A stretch of DNA of 30,545 nucleotides, from positions 1 through 30,545 of the forward strand of contig SYBY01000275.1 of assembly GCA_005788585.1 (NCBI GenBank). Direction: 5' to 3'. The DNA is from Actinomycetota bacterium (GTDB lineage Bacteria; Actinomycetota; Thermoleophilia; Solirubrobacterales; Solirubrobacteraceae). Every line of letters begins with the position of its first letter. The stretch's first letter is position 1. A program made the translations under genes and the position numbers. The notes below the pieces were generated by a model that was given only the letters and a program-made list of their open reading frames with translations, did not search any database and was not told where the DNA came from. Below, one piece after another: positions 22,126 to 29,431 of the stretch.

Positions 22126-23022
22126 GTGATCCTGCTGACGGGCGCCACCGGACTGGTGGGAACCGCCGTGCTCCAGCGGCTTGTCGCGGCCCGCCGACCG
22201 GTGCGCTGCCTGGTCCGCGATCCGCGCGGTCTCGGCGAGCATCGGGTGCGCGTGCAGCTCGCACTCGGCGACCTGGCGGACCCCCCGTCGTTCCGCAACG
22301 CCATGCGCGGCGTGGATACGGTCATCCACCTGGCGGCGTCCGCGCGCGACCAGCCGGCCGGCTCGATCGAGGAGCTCAACGGGATCGCGACGTGGCGGAT
22401 GGTCCGCGCGGCGGAGAAGGCGGGCGTCCGTCGCTTCGTCTTCGTCTCCGGTCTTGGCGCGAGCCCCCACCACCGCACGCGCCTGCTGCGGGCCAAGGCG
22501 CTGGCGGAGGACGTCGTGGCGGCGAGCACGCTGGAGACCACGATTCTCGCCGCGTCGCTCGTCTACGCGCCCGAGGACCGCGCGCAGCGCCTGCTGCGGC
22601 GACTGCTGCTCGCGTCACCGGTCCTGCCCGTGGTCGGACGCGGCGCCGCCGAGTTCCAGCCGGTCTGGGCCGCGGACCTCGCCGACTGCATCCTCGCGAC
22701 CCTCGATCGCGACGAGGCGCGGCAGCGGCATGACATCGCCGGTCCGGCGACGCTGACCGCGCGCGAGGTGCTCGACGTGCGCGTCCGGGCGCTCCGGCGC
22801 AGGCGCCGTGGCGTGATGGTCCCTGAACCTGTCGCCGCGGCGGGGTTGCGGATCGGCGAGAACCTGCTGAAATCCAAGACACCGGTGTGTTGGGACGAGG
22901 TGGAGCTGCTCACGGCGTCAATGACGACGCAGGTAGGCGCAGCCGATGCGCAGCGCCTTGGCGTGCAGCCCTCCGCGATGCCGGCCGTTCTCGGTCCCGT
23001 CGTGTCCAGGGAGGCACCATGA
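22126..23022 (+). CDS. NAD(P)-binding epimerase/NmrA-like atypical short-chain dehydrogenase
   Basis: A 298-residue extended/atypical SDR. It starts directly with VILLTGATGLVGTAVLQRL, the GxxGxxG nucleotide site, followed by RPVRCLVRD and GDLADPPSF. It then has VIHLAASA and FVFVSGLGASPHH, and lacks a clear YxxxK pair. That is the NDUFA9/NmrA-like type, which often binds NAD(P) without classic dehydrogenase chemistry. The GTG start at 22126 is supported by the -10 box 7 nt upstream. The stop overlaps the ATG of the RTX gene (ATGA), so the two are coupled although one product is cytosolic and the other exported. Confidence 0.85.
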   Translation: MILLTGATGLVGTAVLQRLVAARRPVRCLVRDPRGLGEHRVRVQLALGDLADPPSFRNAMRGVDTVIHLAASARDQPAGSIEELNGIATWRMVRAAEKAGVRRFVFVSGLGASPHHRTRLLRAKALAEDVVAASTLETTILAASLVYAPEDRAQRLLRRLLLASPVLPVVGRGAAEFQPVWAADLADCILATLDRDEARQRHDIAGPATLTAREVLDVRVRALRRRRRGVMVPEPVAAAGLRIGENLLKSKTPVCWDEVELLTASMTTQVGAADAQRLGVQPSAMPAVLGPVVSREAP

Positions 23023-24245
23023 CCCGTCGCATGATCCCCGCCGCGTTCAGTGCCGCCGCGGTCCTGCTCGTCCCGGCGTCCGCCGTCGCGGCTCCGATTC
23101 TCGAGCCCGTGCTGACCGAGTGGCGCGCGGAGAAACTCCGCGGCACCGCCGGCGACGACGTCCTGCGCGGGGAGACCGGCAACGACTACCTCGACGGCCT
23201 CGCCGGCAATGACCAGCTGTTCGGCGACTCGGGCAACGACACGCTGTACGGGCGTGAGGGCAACGACATCCTCGACGGCGGGGACGGCGACGACGCGATG
23301 TACGGCGGCGAGGGCAACGACTTCATCGTCGAGCAGCGCTTCGGCGACGACCGCCTGTTCGACGGCGGCCCGGGCGACGACTACATCCACGCCAACCGCG
23401 GCTCGGACAAGAACGTCAACGGCGGCGACGGCAACGACACCCTGCTCGGGGGCAGCGGCCCGGACGTGCTGCGCGGTGACGCCGGCAACGACACGCTGGT
23501 CGGGGGTTCGGCGCCCGACGCGCTCATCGGTGGCGACGGCGACGACCGCCTGTACGGCGGGTCGGAGCCGGACAACATGGACTGTGGCCCGGGCAACGAC
23601 ACGGCGTACGTGGAGACGACCTGGGAGCGCGACAACGGCCGCGCGAACCGGATCGTCGGCTGCGAGACGATCGTCGTCGGCGACCCCTCCACGAAGGACA
23701 CGGCGTTCGACGGCTCGACGCCCGCCGAGCCGCCCCCGGCGCTGGCCTCGGCCGGCGCGGAGGCGGCGACCGTCCTCACCGGGATCTCCGAGAAGCTCGA
23801 CCAGCCGACCCGGGTCGGCGGGAAGGGCAACGACCGGCTGCGCGGCAGCAACGAGGGCGACACCCTCGTCGGCCAGGACGGCAACGACGTCCTGGAGGGG
23901 CTCGGCGGCGCCGACGACCTGGACGGCGGCCAGGGCAATGACACGATCAAAGGCGGCGCCGGCAACGACCGGATCTTCGGCCGCAAGGGCAACGACCGCC
24001 TGTACGGCGAGGACGGGGACGACGAGATCACGGGCGACCGCGGCGCGGACCTGATCTTCGGCGGGTTCGGCGCCGACAGCATCACCGGTGGCTTCGGCAA
24101 GGACCGGATCTTCTCCGGGCCGGGCAACGACTACGTCAACATCCGCGGCGGGCTCGCGGACGTCGCCGACTGCGGTCCGGGCGTCGACCGCGTGCGCAAG
24201 GACAGCAAGGATCGCGTCCGCAACTGCGAGGTCGTCGTCAAGTAG
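23019..24245 (+). CDS. Exported RTX-type calcium-binding repeat protein
   Basis: A 408-residue protein with a Sec signal peptide (MTRRMIPAAFSAAAVLLVPA, cleavage near AVAA/P). Two blocks of GGxGxDxLxG nonapeptides (about 40-195 and 266-375) are separated by an Ala/Pro-rich linker. The repeats should form Ca-bound parallel beta-rolls outside the cell. Each block ends in a Cys-containing unit (MDCGPGNDTAYVE...VGCE; DCGPGVDRVRKD...RNCE), a form I associate with Thermoleophilia RTX proteins. There is no enzymatic domain and no type I secretion genes nearby. The gene overlaps the convergent amidase by 8 bp. Confidence 0.9.
   Translation: MTRRMIPAAFSAAAVLLVPASAVAAPILEPVLTEWRAEKLRGTAGDDVLRGETGNDYLDGLAGNDQLFGDSGNDTLYGREGNDILDGGDGDDAMYGGEGNDFIVEQRFGDDRLFDGGPGDDYIHANRGSDKNVNGGDGNDTLLGGSGPDVLRGDAGNDTLVGGSAPDALIGGDGDDRLYGGSEPDNMDCGPGNDTAYVETTWERDNGRANRIVGCETIVVGDPSTKDTAFDGSTPAEPPPALASAGAEAATVLTGISEKLDQPTRVGGKGNDRLRGSNEGDTLVGQDGNDVLEGLGGADDLDGGQGNDTIKGGAGNDRIFGRKGNDRLYGEDGDDEITGDRGADLIFGGFGADSITGGFGKDRIFSGPGNDYVNIRGGLADVADCGPGVDRVRKDSKDRVRNCEVVVK
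23136..24138 (+). repeat. Two blocks of RTX nonapeptide-coding repeats
   Basis: GGC-rich 27-nt units encoding GGxGNDxLxG recur from about 23136 to 23604 and again from about 23814 to 24138. They are degenerate at DNA level but regular in protein, so they reflect protein structure and not a CRISPR or DNA satellite. Confidence 0.85.
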
Positions 24246-25674
24246 CCGGCGGCGCCAGCCGGTCGGCCCACGGCCGCGCGGTCTCGAGCTGGGCGGCCAG
24301 GGACAGCAGTGCGCCCTCCTCGGCGGGCCGGCCGATGAGCTGCACCCCGATCGGCAGGTCGTCACCGTCGCGCGCGGCGATCGGCAGCGAGATCGCGGGC
24401 TGGCCGGTGATGTTGATGACGGCCGTGAAGGGCGTGAACGCGCCCGAGCGCGCGAAGGTCGCAGCGGGGTGGTCGGCCCGCGGGTCGATCTCGCCGAGCG
24501 GGACGGCGACCTCGGCGAGTGCCGGGGTCAGCACCGCGTCGTACGCGTCGGTCCAGGTCACGATCGCGCGGGCGAAGCCCTGCAGCTGCGCGGCCGCCAG
24601 GCCCGCGGCGACCGAGTCGATGCCGCGGCACGTCTCCCACAGCCACCAGCTCAGCGGTTCGACGTCCTCGGCGGTCGGCTCGCGTCCGGCGAGCATGCCG
24701 GCGAACGCCATCTGGGTGCAGACCGCTGGGCCGAACTCGGCGGTGAACACCTGGAGCATCTCGCGAGACGACCACGGCGGGTCGACCTCCTCGATGTCGT
24801 GTCCGAGTGACGCGAGGAGCTCCGCCGTCTCGGCGACGACCCGTGCGACCTCGGGGGCGACCGGGGCGCCGGGGAGCGGTGGCGCGGTGGTCACCGCGAT
24901 CCGCAGGCGGCCGGGCTCCCGGGCCGCGCTGACGGCGAACGGCTCGGCCGGGGGCGGCGCCCAGCTCGCGTCGCCGAGCACCGGGCCGGCGAGGAGGTCG
25001 AGGAGCGCTGCGGTCTCGGCGACCGTCCGGGTCAGCACCCCGTCCTGGACGAGGTACTGGTGCCCGAGGTCAGGGGCGACCGAGATGCGCCCACGCTGCG
25101 GCTTGAGCCCGACGAGGCCGCAGCAGGCTGCGGGGATGCGGGTCGAGCCGCCCCCGTCGTTGGCGTGGGCGAGTGGGACCATGCCCGCCGCCACCGCGGT
25201 GGCCGACCCGCCTGAGGACCCGCCGGACGTCCGCGACGGGTCCCACGGGTTGCGGGCCGGACCGTGGGCGCTGGGGTCGGTGACCGGGAGGATCCCCCAC
25301 TCCGGCAGCTTCGTGGTCCCGACGATGACGAAGCCCGCGTTGCGCAGGCGCGCGGTCACGTTGTGGTCGACGGGCGGGACGAAGGAGCCCGGGGTGAACG
25401 CCGAGCCGAACGAGAGCGGCAGGCCTGCAACGGCGCGGTTGTTCTTGACCGCGATCGGGACGCCGGCAAACGGCCGGTCGTCACCCGGGCCGACGGCATC
25501 GGCCGCCACCTGGGCACGGTCGCCGTCGACGTGGATGAACGCTCCAAGCTCGGGGTCGAGGGCCTCGATGCGCGCGAGCGACAGGTCGACGAGCTCGCGG
25601 GAGCTGATCTCTCCTGAGCGGATCAGGCCCGCGAGCTCGATGGCCGAGCGGGTCAGGAGCTGATGGTCGGGCAC
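24238..25674 (-). CDS. Amidase-signature family hydrolase
   Basis: A 478-residue Ser-cisSer-Lys amidase. The Lys is in GVPIAVKNN. The cis-Ser is in the Gly/Ser-rich signature TSGGSSGGSATAVAAGMVP. The nucleophile Ser is in NDGGGSTRIPAACCGLVGLKP. All three are intact. It hydrolyses amide bonds of small molecules; 6-aminohexanoate-cyclic-dimer hydrolase-like and general amidases share this layout, and the substrate is not predictable. It has no GatB/C partners nearby, so it is not GatA. GTG 25674 is supported by TAGGGT (25686-25681) 6 nt upstream. It diverges from the CGNR gene. Confidence 0.9.
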   Translation of the reverse strand: MPDHQLLTRSAIELAGLIRSGEISSRELVDLSLARIEALDPELGAFIHVDGDRAQVAADAVGPGDDRPFAGVPIAVKNNRAVAGLPLSFGSAFTPGSFVPPVDHNVTARLRNAGFVIVGTTKLPEWGILPVTDPSAHGPARNPWDPSRTSGGSSGGSATAVAAGMVPLAHANDGGGSTRIPAACCGLVGLKPQRGRISVAPDLGHQYLVQDGVLTRTVAETAALLDLLAGPVLGDASWAPPPAEPFAVSAAREPGRLRIAVTTAPPLPGAPVAPEVARVVAETAELLASLGHDIEEVDPPWSSREMLQVFTAEFGPAVCTQMAFAGMLAGREPTAEDVEPLSWWLWETCRGIDSVAAGLAAAQLQGFARAIVTWTDAYDAVLTPALAEVAVPLGEIDPRADHPAATFARSGAFTPFTAVINITGQPAISLPIAARDGDDLPIGVQLIGRPAEEGALLSLAAQLETARPWADRLAPPAT

Positions 25675-25720
25675 GTCTGGACCCTACGTCCACTCCCGCC
25701 GCCGATGCGCCGTAACCTGC

Positions 25721-25726
25721 TAAGCT
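25721..25726 (+). promoter_or_regulatory. Leaderless -10 element of the CGNR regulator gene
   Basis: TAAGCT ends exactly 7 nt before ATG 25734. The amidase -10 (TAGGGT, 25686-25681) lies back to back with it. Confidence 0.5.
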
Positions 25727-25733
25727 GCCTCAT

Positions 25734-26408
25734 ATGGTTACTGAGCAACGTCAGGTGGATATCGATCTCCCTGACGAGCTCGTCCTCCCGCTCAGCAGCG
25801 GCGCGCCCTACTGGTACTGGCTCGGCGGCCGGCCCGCGCTGGACTTCGTCAACACCCTGCGCGAGCGCTGGCGCCGCCGCGTCGAGACGTTGGTCACGCC
25901 CGAGGATCTCGAGGCGTGGATGCAGCGCACCGAACTGCTGCCCGAGGACTGGCGCCCCAACCGCGGCGGCGGTCACAAGCGGCGCCTGACGGACGAGGTG
26001 CTCCGCGAGGCCCGGGAGCTGCGCGAGGCGATCGACGCGTGCGTGCAGGCCGCCGTCGCCGGCGAGCCGCTCGATCGCGCCGCCGTCACCACGATCGACG
26101 ACTGGCTCGTCCACGCCGGAGCGCGGCCGCAGTTCGCGCTGGGCGACGACGGGGACCCCGTGCTCGGCGAGCGCGCGGCCTCGGACTCGCCGCGTCGCGC
26201 GCTTGGCATGATCGCGCTGGACGCCGCCGAGATGCTCGGCACGCCCGCCGCGCGCGCCAGGGTGCGCATCTGTGCCGCCGACGACTGCTCGGCGCGCTTC
26301 TATGACCGTTCGCCCGCAGGCAAGCGGCGCTGGTGCTCCATGCAGACGTGCGGCAACGCCGCGAAGGTGCGCGCGCACCGGGCACGGAAGAAGGAGCCCG
26401 CCCGATGA
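25734..26408 (+). CDS. CGNR zinc-finger (ABATE domain) regulator
   Basis: A 224-residue protein. The N-terminal ABATE-like part contains WLGGRPALDFVNTLRERWRR (about 29-48). The C-terminal CGNR finger is CAADDCSARFYD, then GKRRWCSMQTCGNAAKVRAH, four cysteines with the diagnostic CGN-R signature, expected to bind zinc and DNA. Proteins of this family are stress-linked transcription regulators often next to the gene they control. Its stop overlaps the ATG of the MFS transporter (ATGA), so regulator and transporter are one operon. Confidence 0.9.
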   Translation: MVTEQRQVDIDLPDELVLPLSSGAPYWYWLGGRPALDFVNTLRERWRRRVETLVTPEDLEAWMQRTELLPEDWRPNRGGGHKRRLTDEVLREARELREAIDACVQAAVAGEPLDRAAVTTIDDWLVHAGARPQFALGDDGDPVLGERAASDSPRRALGMIALDAAEMLGTPAARARVRICAADDCSARFYDRSPAGKRRWCSMQTCGNAAKVRAHRARKKEPAR

Positions 26409-27694
26409 CGGCAGACGAACGCGCGGAGGTCGAACGCCTCGTCGCCGGTCGCGGCGCGGGCCCGTACCGCTGGGTGGTTCTCGGCGTGGGTGCGCTCGGC
26501 GCCGGCGCGTTCGCCGCGCTGCGCATGGGACTGCCGTCGCTCGGCCCGGCCATCCGCGACGACTACGCGCTCACCCTCGGCCAGGTCGGCCTCGTGTTCA
26601 CCGCGCTCGCGGTCGGCACGATGGTGACGCTGCTGGCGTGGGGCATGCTCACCGACCGCATCGGCGAGCGCCCCGTGATGGTCGCCGGTCTCGTCGGGGC
26701 GGCGGTCGCTCTCGTGGGCGCCGGCCTGGCGCAGGGCTTCTCCGGTCTGCTCCTCGCGATGTTCGCCGCGGGCGCGATGGGCGCCAGCGCCACCGGCGCC
26801 TCGGGCCGCGCGATCATGGGCTGGTTCGGCTGGCGCGAACGCGGTCTGGCGCTCGGGATCCGCCAGATGGCGCTGCCGCTCGGCGGGGGAATCGGCGCGC
26901 TCGTGCTCCCGGCCTTCGCAGCCGGCGCGGGTGGGCTGCAGCTCGCGTTCTTCGCTCTCGCCGGGCTCATGCTGGGCGCCGCGCTCGCGTGTCTGGTGCT
27001 GCTGCGCGAGGCACCCGAGCGCCCGCAGGTCCTCGCCCCGCTTCCCACGACGCCGCCGATGCGCGACCGCCGGCTCTGGCGTCTGGGTGCAGCGAGCGCG
27101 CTGCTCGTCGTCGCCCAGTCGGCGATGCTCGGCTTCGTCGTCCTCTTCCTGCACGACGAACTCGGCGTCCGGATGGAGCTCGCCGCGCTCGCGCTCGCCG
27201 CGATCCTGCTCGTCGGCGCCGCCGGGCGGGTGCGGGCAGGCCGCGTCTCGGACCGGCAGGCGCGCCGGATCGCGCCGATGCGCCGCAGGGCGCTCGCGGG
27301 CGCGTTGCTGCTCGCCGTCCTCGCGGCGTTGACGACCGCGCCGGTGGCGCTGTCCGTTCCCGTCGCGCTCGCCGCGGGCGTGGCGACGATGACGTGGAAC
27401 GGCCTCGCCTTCACCGCTGCGGCCGAGATCTCCGGCAAGGCGCGCGCGGGCACCGCGATGAGCATGCAGAACACCATCGTCGCGATCGGCGGCGCCGTCA
27501 GCCCGGCCGCCTTCGGGGCCTTCGTCGAGTTCGCCGGCTGGGCTCCCGCCTACCTGGCGCTGGCCGCCGGCCCGCTGGCCGCGTGGCTGGTCCTCGCGCC
27601 GCTCGTCGGCGAGGAAGACCAGCGTGTGGCGCGCAGAACCGCGCGCCTGCACCGATCTGCGAGCCTGTCAGCCAACCCCGAACCGGTGACGTAG
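26405..27694 (+). CDS. Major facilitator superfamily transporter
   Basis: A 429-residue inner-membrane secondary transporter with about 12 hydrophobic helices. The MFS loop-2/3 signature is GMLTDRIGERPVMVAGLV, with a second, weaker one after helix 8 (GRVRAGRVSDRQARR). It resembles the cyanate/nitrate-type and drug-efflux-type MFS; the substrate is unknown. It is co-expressed with the CGNR regulator through a 4-bp overlap, suggesting efflux or uptake of a compound sensed by that regulator. A strong hairpin follows its stop. Confidence 0.88.
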   Translation: MTADERAEVERLVAGRGAGPYRWVVLGVGALGAGAFAALRMGLPSLGPAIRDDYALTLGQVGLVFTALAVGTMVTLLAWGMLTDRIGERPVMVAGLVGAAVALVGAGLAQGFSGLLLAMFAAGAMGASATGASGRAIMGWFGWRERGLALGIRQMALPLGGGIGALVLPAFAAGAGGLQLAFFALAGLMLGAALACLVLLREAPERPQVLAPLPTTPPMRDRRLWRLGAASALLVVAQSAMLGFVVLFLHDELGVRMELAALALAAILLVGAAGRVRAGRVSDRQARRIAPMRRRALAGALLLAVLAALTTAPVALSVPVALAAGVATMTWNGLAFTAAAEISGKARAGTAMSMQNTIVAIGGAVSPAAFGAFVEFAGWAPAYLALAAGPLAAWLVLAPLVGEEDQRVARRTARLHRSASLSANPEPVT

Positions 27695-27714
27695 TGGCCC
27701 GTCTCGACATATCC

Positions 27715-27744
27715 CGCCCGAAACCCCGGGCGGCGTTTCGGGCG
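27715..27744 (+). terminator. Hairpin after the MFS gene
   Basis: CGCCCGAAAC (27715-27724) and GTTTCGGGCG (27735-27744) form a perfect 10-bp stem with a 10-nt GC-rich loop. It lies 20 nt after the MFS stop and 32 nt before the citrate synthase GTG, so it could terminate the operon or act as a leader structure. Confidence 0.65.
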
Positions 27745-27776
27745 CCATCTTCCGACACGAACCACGAGGAGACGAC

Positions 27777-28868
27777 GTGAGTACAGACACGATCGAGGTG
27801 AAGTCCGGCCTGGAGGGCGTCGTCGCCTTCGCGAGCGAGATCGCCGAGCCCGACAAGGACGGCGGCGCGCTGCGCTACCGCGGCGTCGACATCGAGGACC
27901 TCGTCGGGCAGGTGCCGTACGAGAAGGTCTGGGGGCTCCTGGTCGACGGGTCGTTCGACCCCGGTCTGCCGCCCGCCGAGCCGCATCCTCTGACCGTCCG
28001 CTCCGGCGACCCGCGAGTAGACGTGCAGTCCGCGCTCGCGATGCTCGCCCCTGAGTGGGGCATCCCGCCGCTGCTCGACCTCACCGAGGAGGAGGCCCGC
28101 GAGGCGCTCGCACGTGCGTCGGTGCTCGCGCTGAGCTTCGTCGCGCAGTCCGCGCGCGGGCTGGGCAAGCCGTGGGTCCCGCAGTCCGAGGTCGACAAGG
28201 CGACGTCGATCCCCGAGCGCTTCCTCATCCGCTGGCGCGGCGAGGCCAACCCCGATCACGTCAAGGCGATCGATGCGTACTGGATCAGCGCGGCCGAGCA
28301 CGGCATGAACGCGTCGACGTTCACCGCCCGGGTGGTGGCGTCGACGGGGGCCGACCCCGTCGCCGCGCTGTCGAGTGCCGTGGGCGCGCTGTCCGGGCCG
28401 CTGCACGGCGGCGCACCGTCGCGCGTGCTGAAGATGCTCGACCAGGTCGAGGAGCTCGGGGACGCCGACGCGTGGGTGAAGCAGGCGCTGGACTCCGGTG
28501 AGCGGCTCATGGGCTTCGGCCACCGCGTCTACCGCGCCGAGGCCCCGCGCGCGCGAGTGCTGCGGCGCACGGCGAAGGAGATCGGCTCGAAGCGCTTCGA
28601 GGTGGCCGAGGCGCTGGAGCGCGCGGCGCTCGCCGAGCTGCGGGCCCGCAAGCCCGACCGCGTCCTCGCGACGAACGTCGAGTTCTGGAGCGCGGTCGTC
28701 CTCGACACTGCGGAGGTCCCCGCGGACCTGTTCACGAGCATGTTCACCTGCGCCCGCGTCGCGGGCTGGTCGGCGCACATCCTCGAGCAGAAGCGCGAGG
28801 GCAAGCTCATCCGGCCGAGCGCGAAGTACGTCGGCCCGGGGCCGCGGTCCGTGGACGAGGTGGCCTAG
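27777..28868 (+). CDS. Citrate synthase (actinobacterial CitA/'citrate synthase 2' type)
   Basis: A 363-residue enzyme condensing acetyl-CoA and oxaloacetate to citrate; 2-methylcitrate synthase activity cannot be excluded. Active-site segments are AAEHGMNASTFTARV, SGPLHGGAPSRV (catalytic His) and LMGFGHRVYR (oxaloacetate-binding His). The segment that carries the catalytic Asp in classic enzymes (NVDFYSG) reads NVEFWSA here, a Glu form I recall from the mycobacterial CitA branch. GTG 27777 has GAGGA (27766-27770) 6 nt upstream. A monocistronic unit is likely, since the next plus-strand feature is a separate RNA-like region. Confidence 0.9.
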   Translation: MSTDTIEVKSGLEGVVAFASEIAEPDKDGGALRYRGVDIEDLVGQVPYEKVWGLLVDGSFDPGLPPAEPHPLTVRSGDPRVDVQSALAMLAPEWGIPPLLDLTEEEAREALARASVLALSFVAQSARGLGKPWVPQSEVDKATSIPERFLIRWRGEANPDHVKAIDAYWISAAEHGMNASTFTARVVASTGADPVAALSSAVGALSGPLHGGAPSRVLKMLDQVEELGDADAWVKQALDSGERLMGFGHRVYRAEAPRARVLRRTAKEIGSKRFEVAEALERAALAELRARKPDRVLATNVEFWSAVVLDTAEVPADLFTSMFTCARVAGWSAHILEQKREGKLIRPSAKYVGPGPRSVDEVA

Positions 28869-28916
28869 CGCCCATCCCTCGTAGCACTGGGTGTGGTGTC
28901 GAGCCACCTTGACGTT

Positions 28917-28966
28917 CCATAGTGGAGTGAACTGGACATATGTCCGATGCCGAATCCCTACTATGG
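28917..28966. promoter_or_regulatory. Nested dyad region downstream of citrate synthase
   Basis: A perfect 12-bp palindrome GGACATATGTCC (28934-28945) is flanked almost symmetrically by CCATAG (28917-28922) and CTATGG (28961-28966). A -10-like TACTAT lies at 28959-28964. It may be an operator or promoter for the RNA-like region that follows. Confidence 0.35.
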
Positions 28967-29004
28967 GGTAGACCGGGGGGCTCGGGAACGTCTACAGTTC
29001 AGAA

Positions 29005-29165
29005 CGTGCGGGTAACGCCCGTTCGACAGAGACATCCCAGCGCTCCCCGGCGCTGGACCAGAAGGTTGCGCGCCGTCGGCCGTTGTTCCCCCTCCAGCCG
29101 GTGGCAAACGCATCCGCACAGGGGGCGGGGTCTTGGACAGGGACCCCGCCCTCGCTTCTGTTAAG
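29005..29165 (+). ncRNA. Candidate structured small RNA ending in a terminator
   Basis: The 309-nt gap 28869-29177 holds no convincing gene. TACAGT (28993-28998) would start a transcript at about 29005. The 5' end GTGCGG (29006-29011) can pair with CCGCAC (29114-29119), closing an approximately 114-nt domain. Inside is the hairpin CCAGCGC (29037-29043)/GCGCTGG (29050-29056) with a UCCCCG loop. A weaker GUCGGC/GCCGGU hairpin has a CCCCC-containing loop. A strong terminator (29123-29151) follows directly. C-rich loops recall actinobacterial 6C RNA, but the runs are shorter, so I do not assign the family. A 52-codon GTG frame from 29006 is Arg-rich and runs into the terminator, so it is unlikely. 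Confidence 0.45.
29123..29151 (+). terminator. Strong terminator with loop TTGGACAGG
   Basis: GGGCGGGGTC (29123-29132), loop TTGGACAGG (29133-29141), GACCCCGCCC (29142-29151), then TCGCTTCTGTT. A perfect 10-bp stem with a T-rich tail and the same 9-nt loop as at 17050-17058. Confidence 0.8.
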
Positions 29166-29177
29166 GGCGGTGTCGGC

Positions 29178-29387
29178 TCACGACGTGGGCGGCAGCGGGT
29201 CGGGCGGAGCGCCCGGTTCCTGGTCGGGCCAGTGCCCGTGCTCGGTGTAGAAGTCGCGCGCGGCGTCCTCGTCGTTGCGCTCATGCCGGCTGGTGGCGGA
29301 GATCCAGAGCATGACGATGATGGCTCCGACACCGCCGACGACGCCGATGATGCCCCACGCCGTGTCGTAGATCTGGCTGAATTCCAC
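29178..29387 (-). CDS. Small single-pass membrane protein, 69 aa
   Basis: An N-terminal membrane helix (WGIIGVVGGVGAIIVMLWISA, about 11-31) is followed by a charged segment, ERNDEDAARDFYTEHGHWPD, and a Pro-rich tail. The 'AR-x-F/Y-x3-HGxWP' stretch recurs, from memory, in small actinobacterial membrane proteins without known function. The start is GTG 29387; no Shine-Dalgarno is seen, and CACCAT 6 nt upstream would fit a leaderless start. It converges on the candidate RNA and diverges from the PPOX gene. Confidence 0.7.
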   Translation of the reverse strand: MEFSQIYDTAWGIIGVVGGVGAIIVMLWISATSRHERNDEDAARDFYTEHGHWPDQEPGAPPDPLPPTS

Positions 29388-29431
29388 GTCACCATGGTGG
29401 CAGGCCCGCCGCGGTGTGGGATCCTCGCGGC

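Noticed and set aside
23136..24138. Regular short repeats considered as a CRISPR array
   Set aside because: Units are contiguous degenerate 27-nt codon repeats without spacers, in frame with an RTX protein.
22563..24365. 600-codon minus-strand open frame opposite the RTX gene
   Set aside because: Its repetitive Val/Ala/Asp pattern is the antisense reading of the RTX repeats.
26300..28907. Long minus-strand frames opposite the MFS and citrate synthase genes
   Set aside because: Both plus-strand genes have clear family motifs; the antisense frames are compositional shadows.
29006..29164. 52-codon GTG frame 7 nt after a -10 box
   Set aside because: The product is Arg/Pro-rich without motif and its end lies within the terminator stem-loop; a structured RNA explains the region better.
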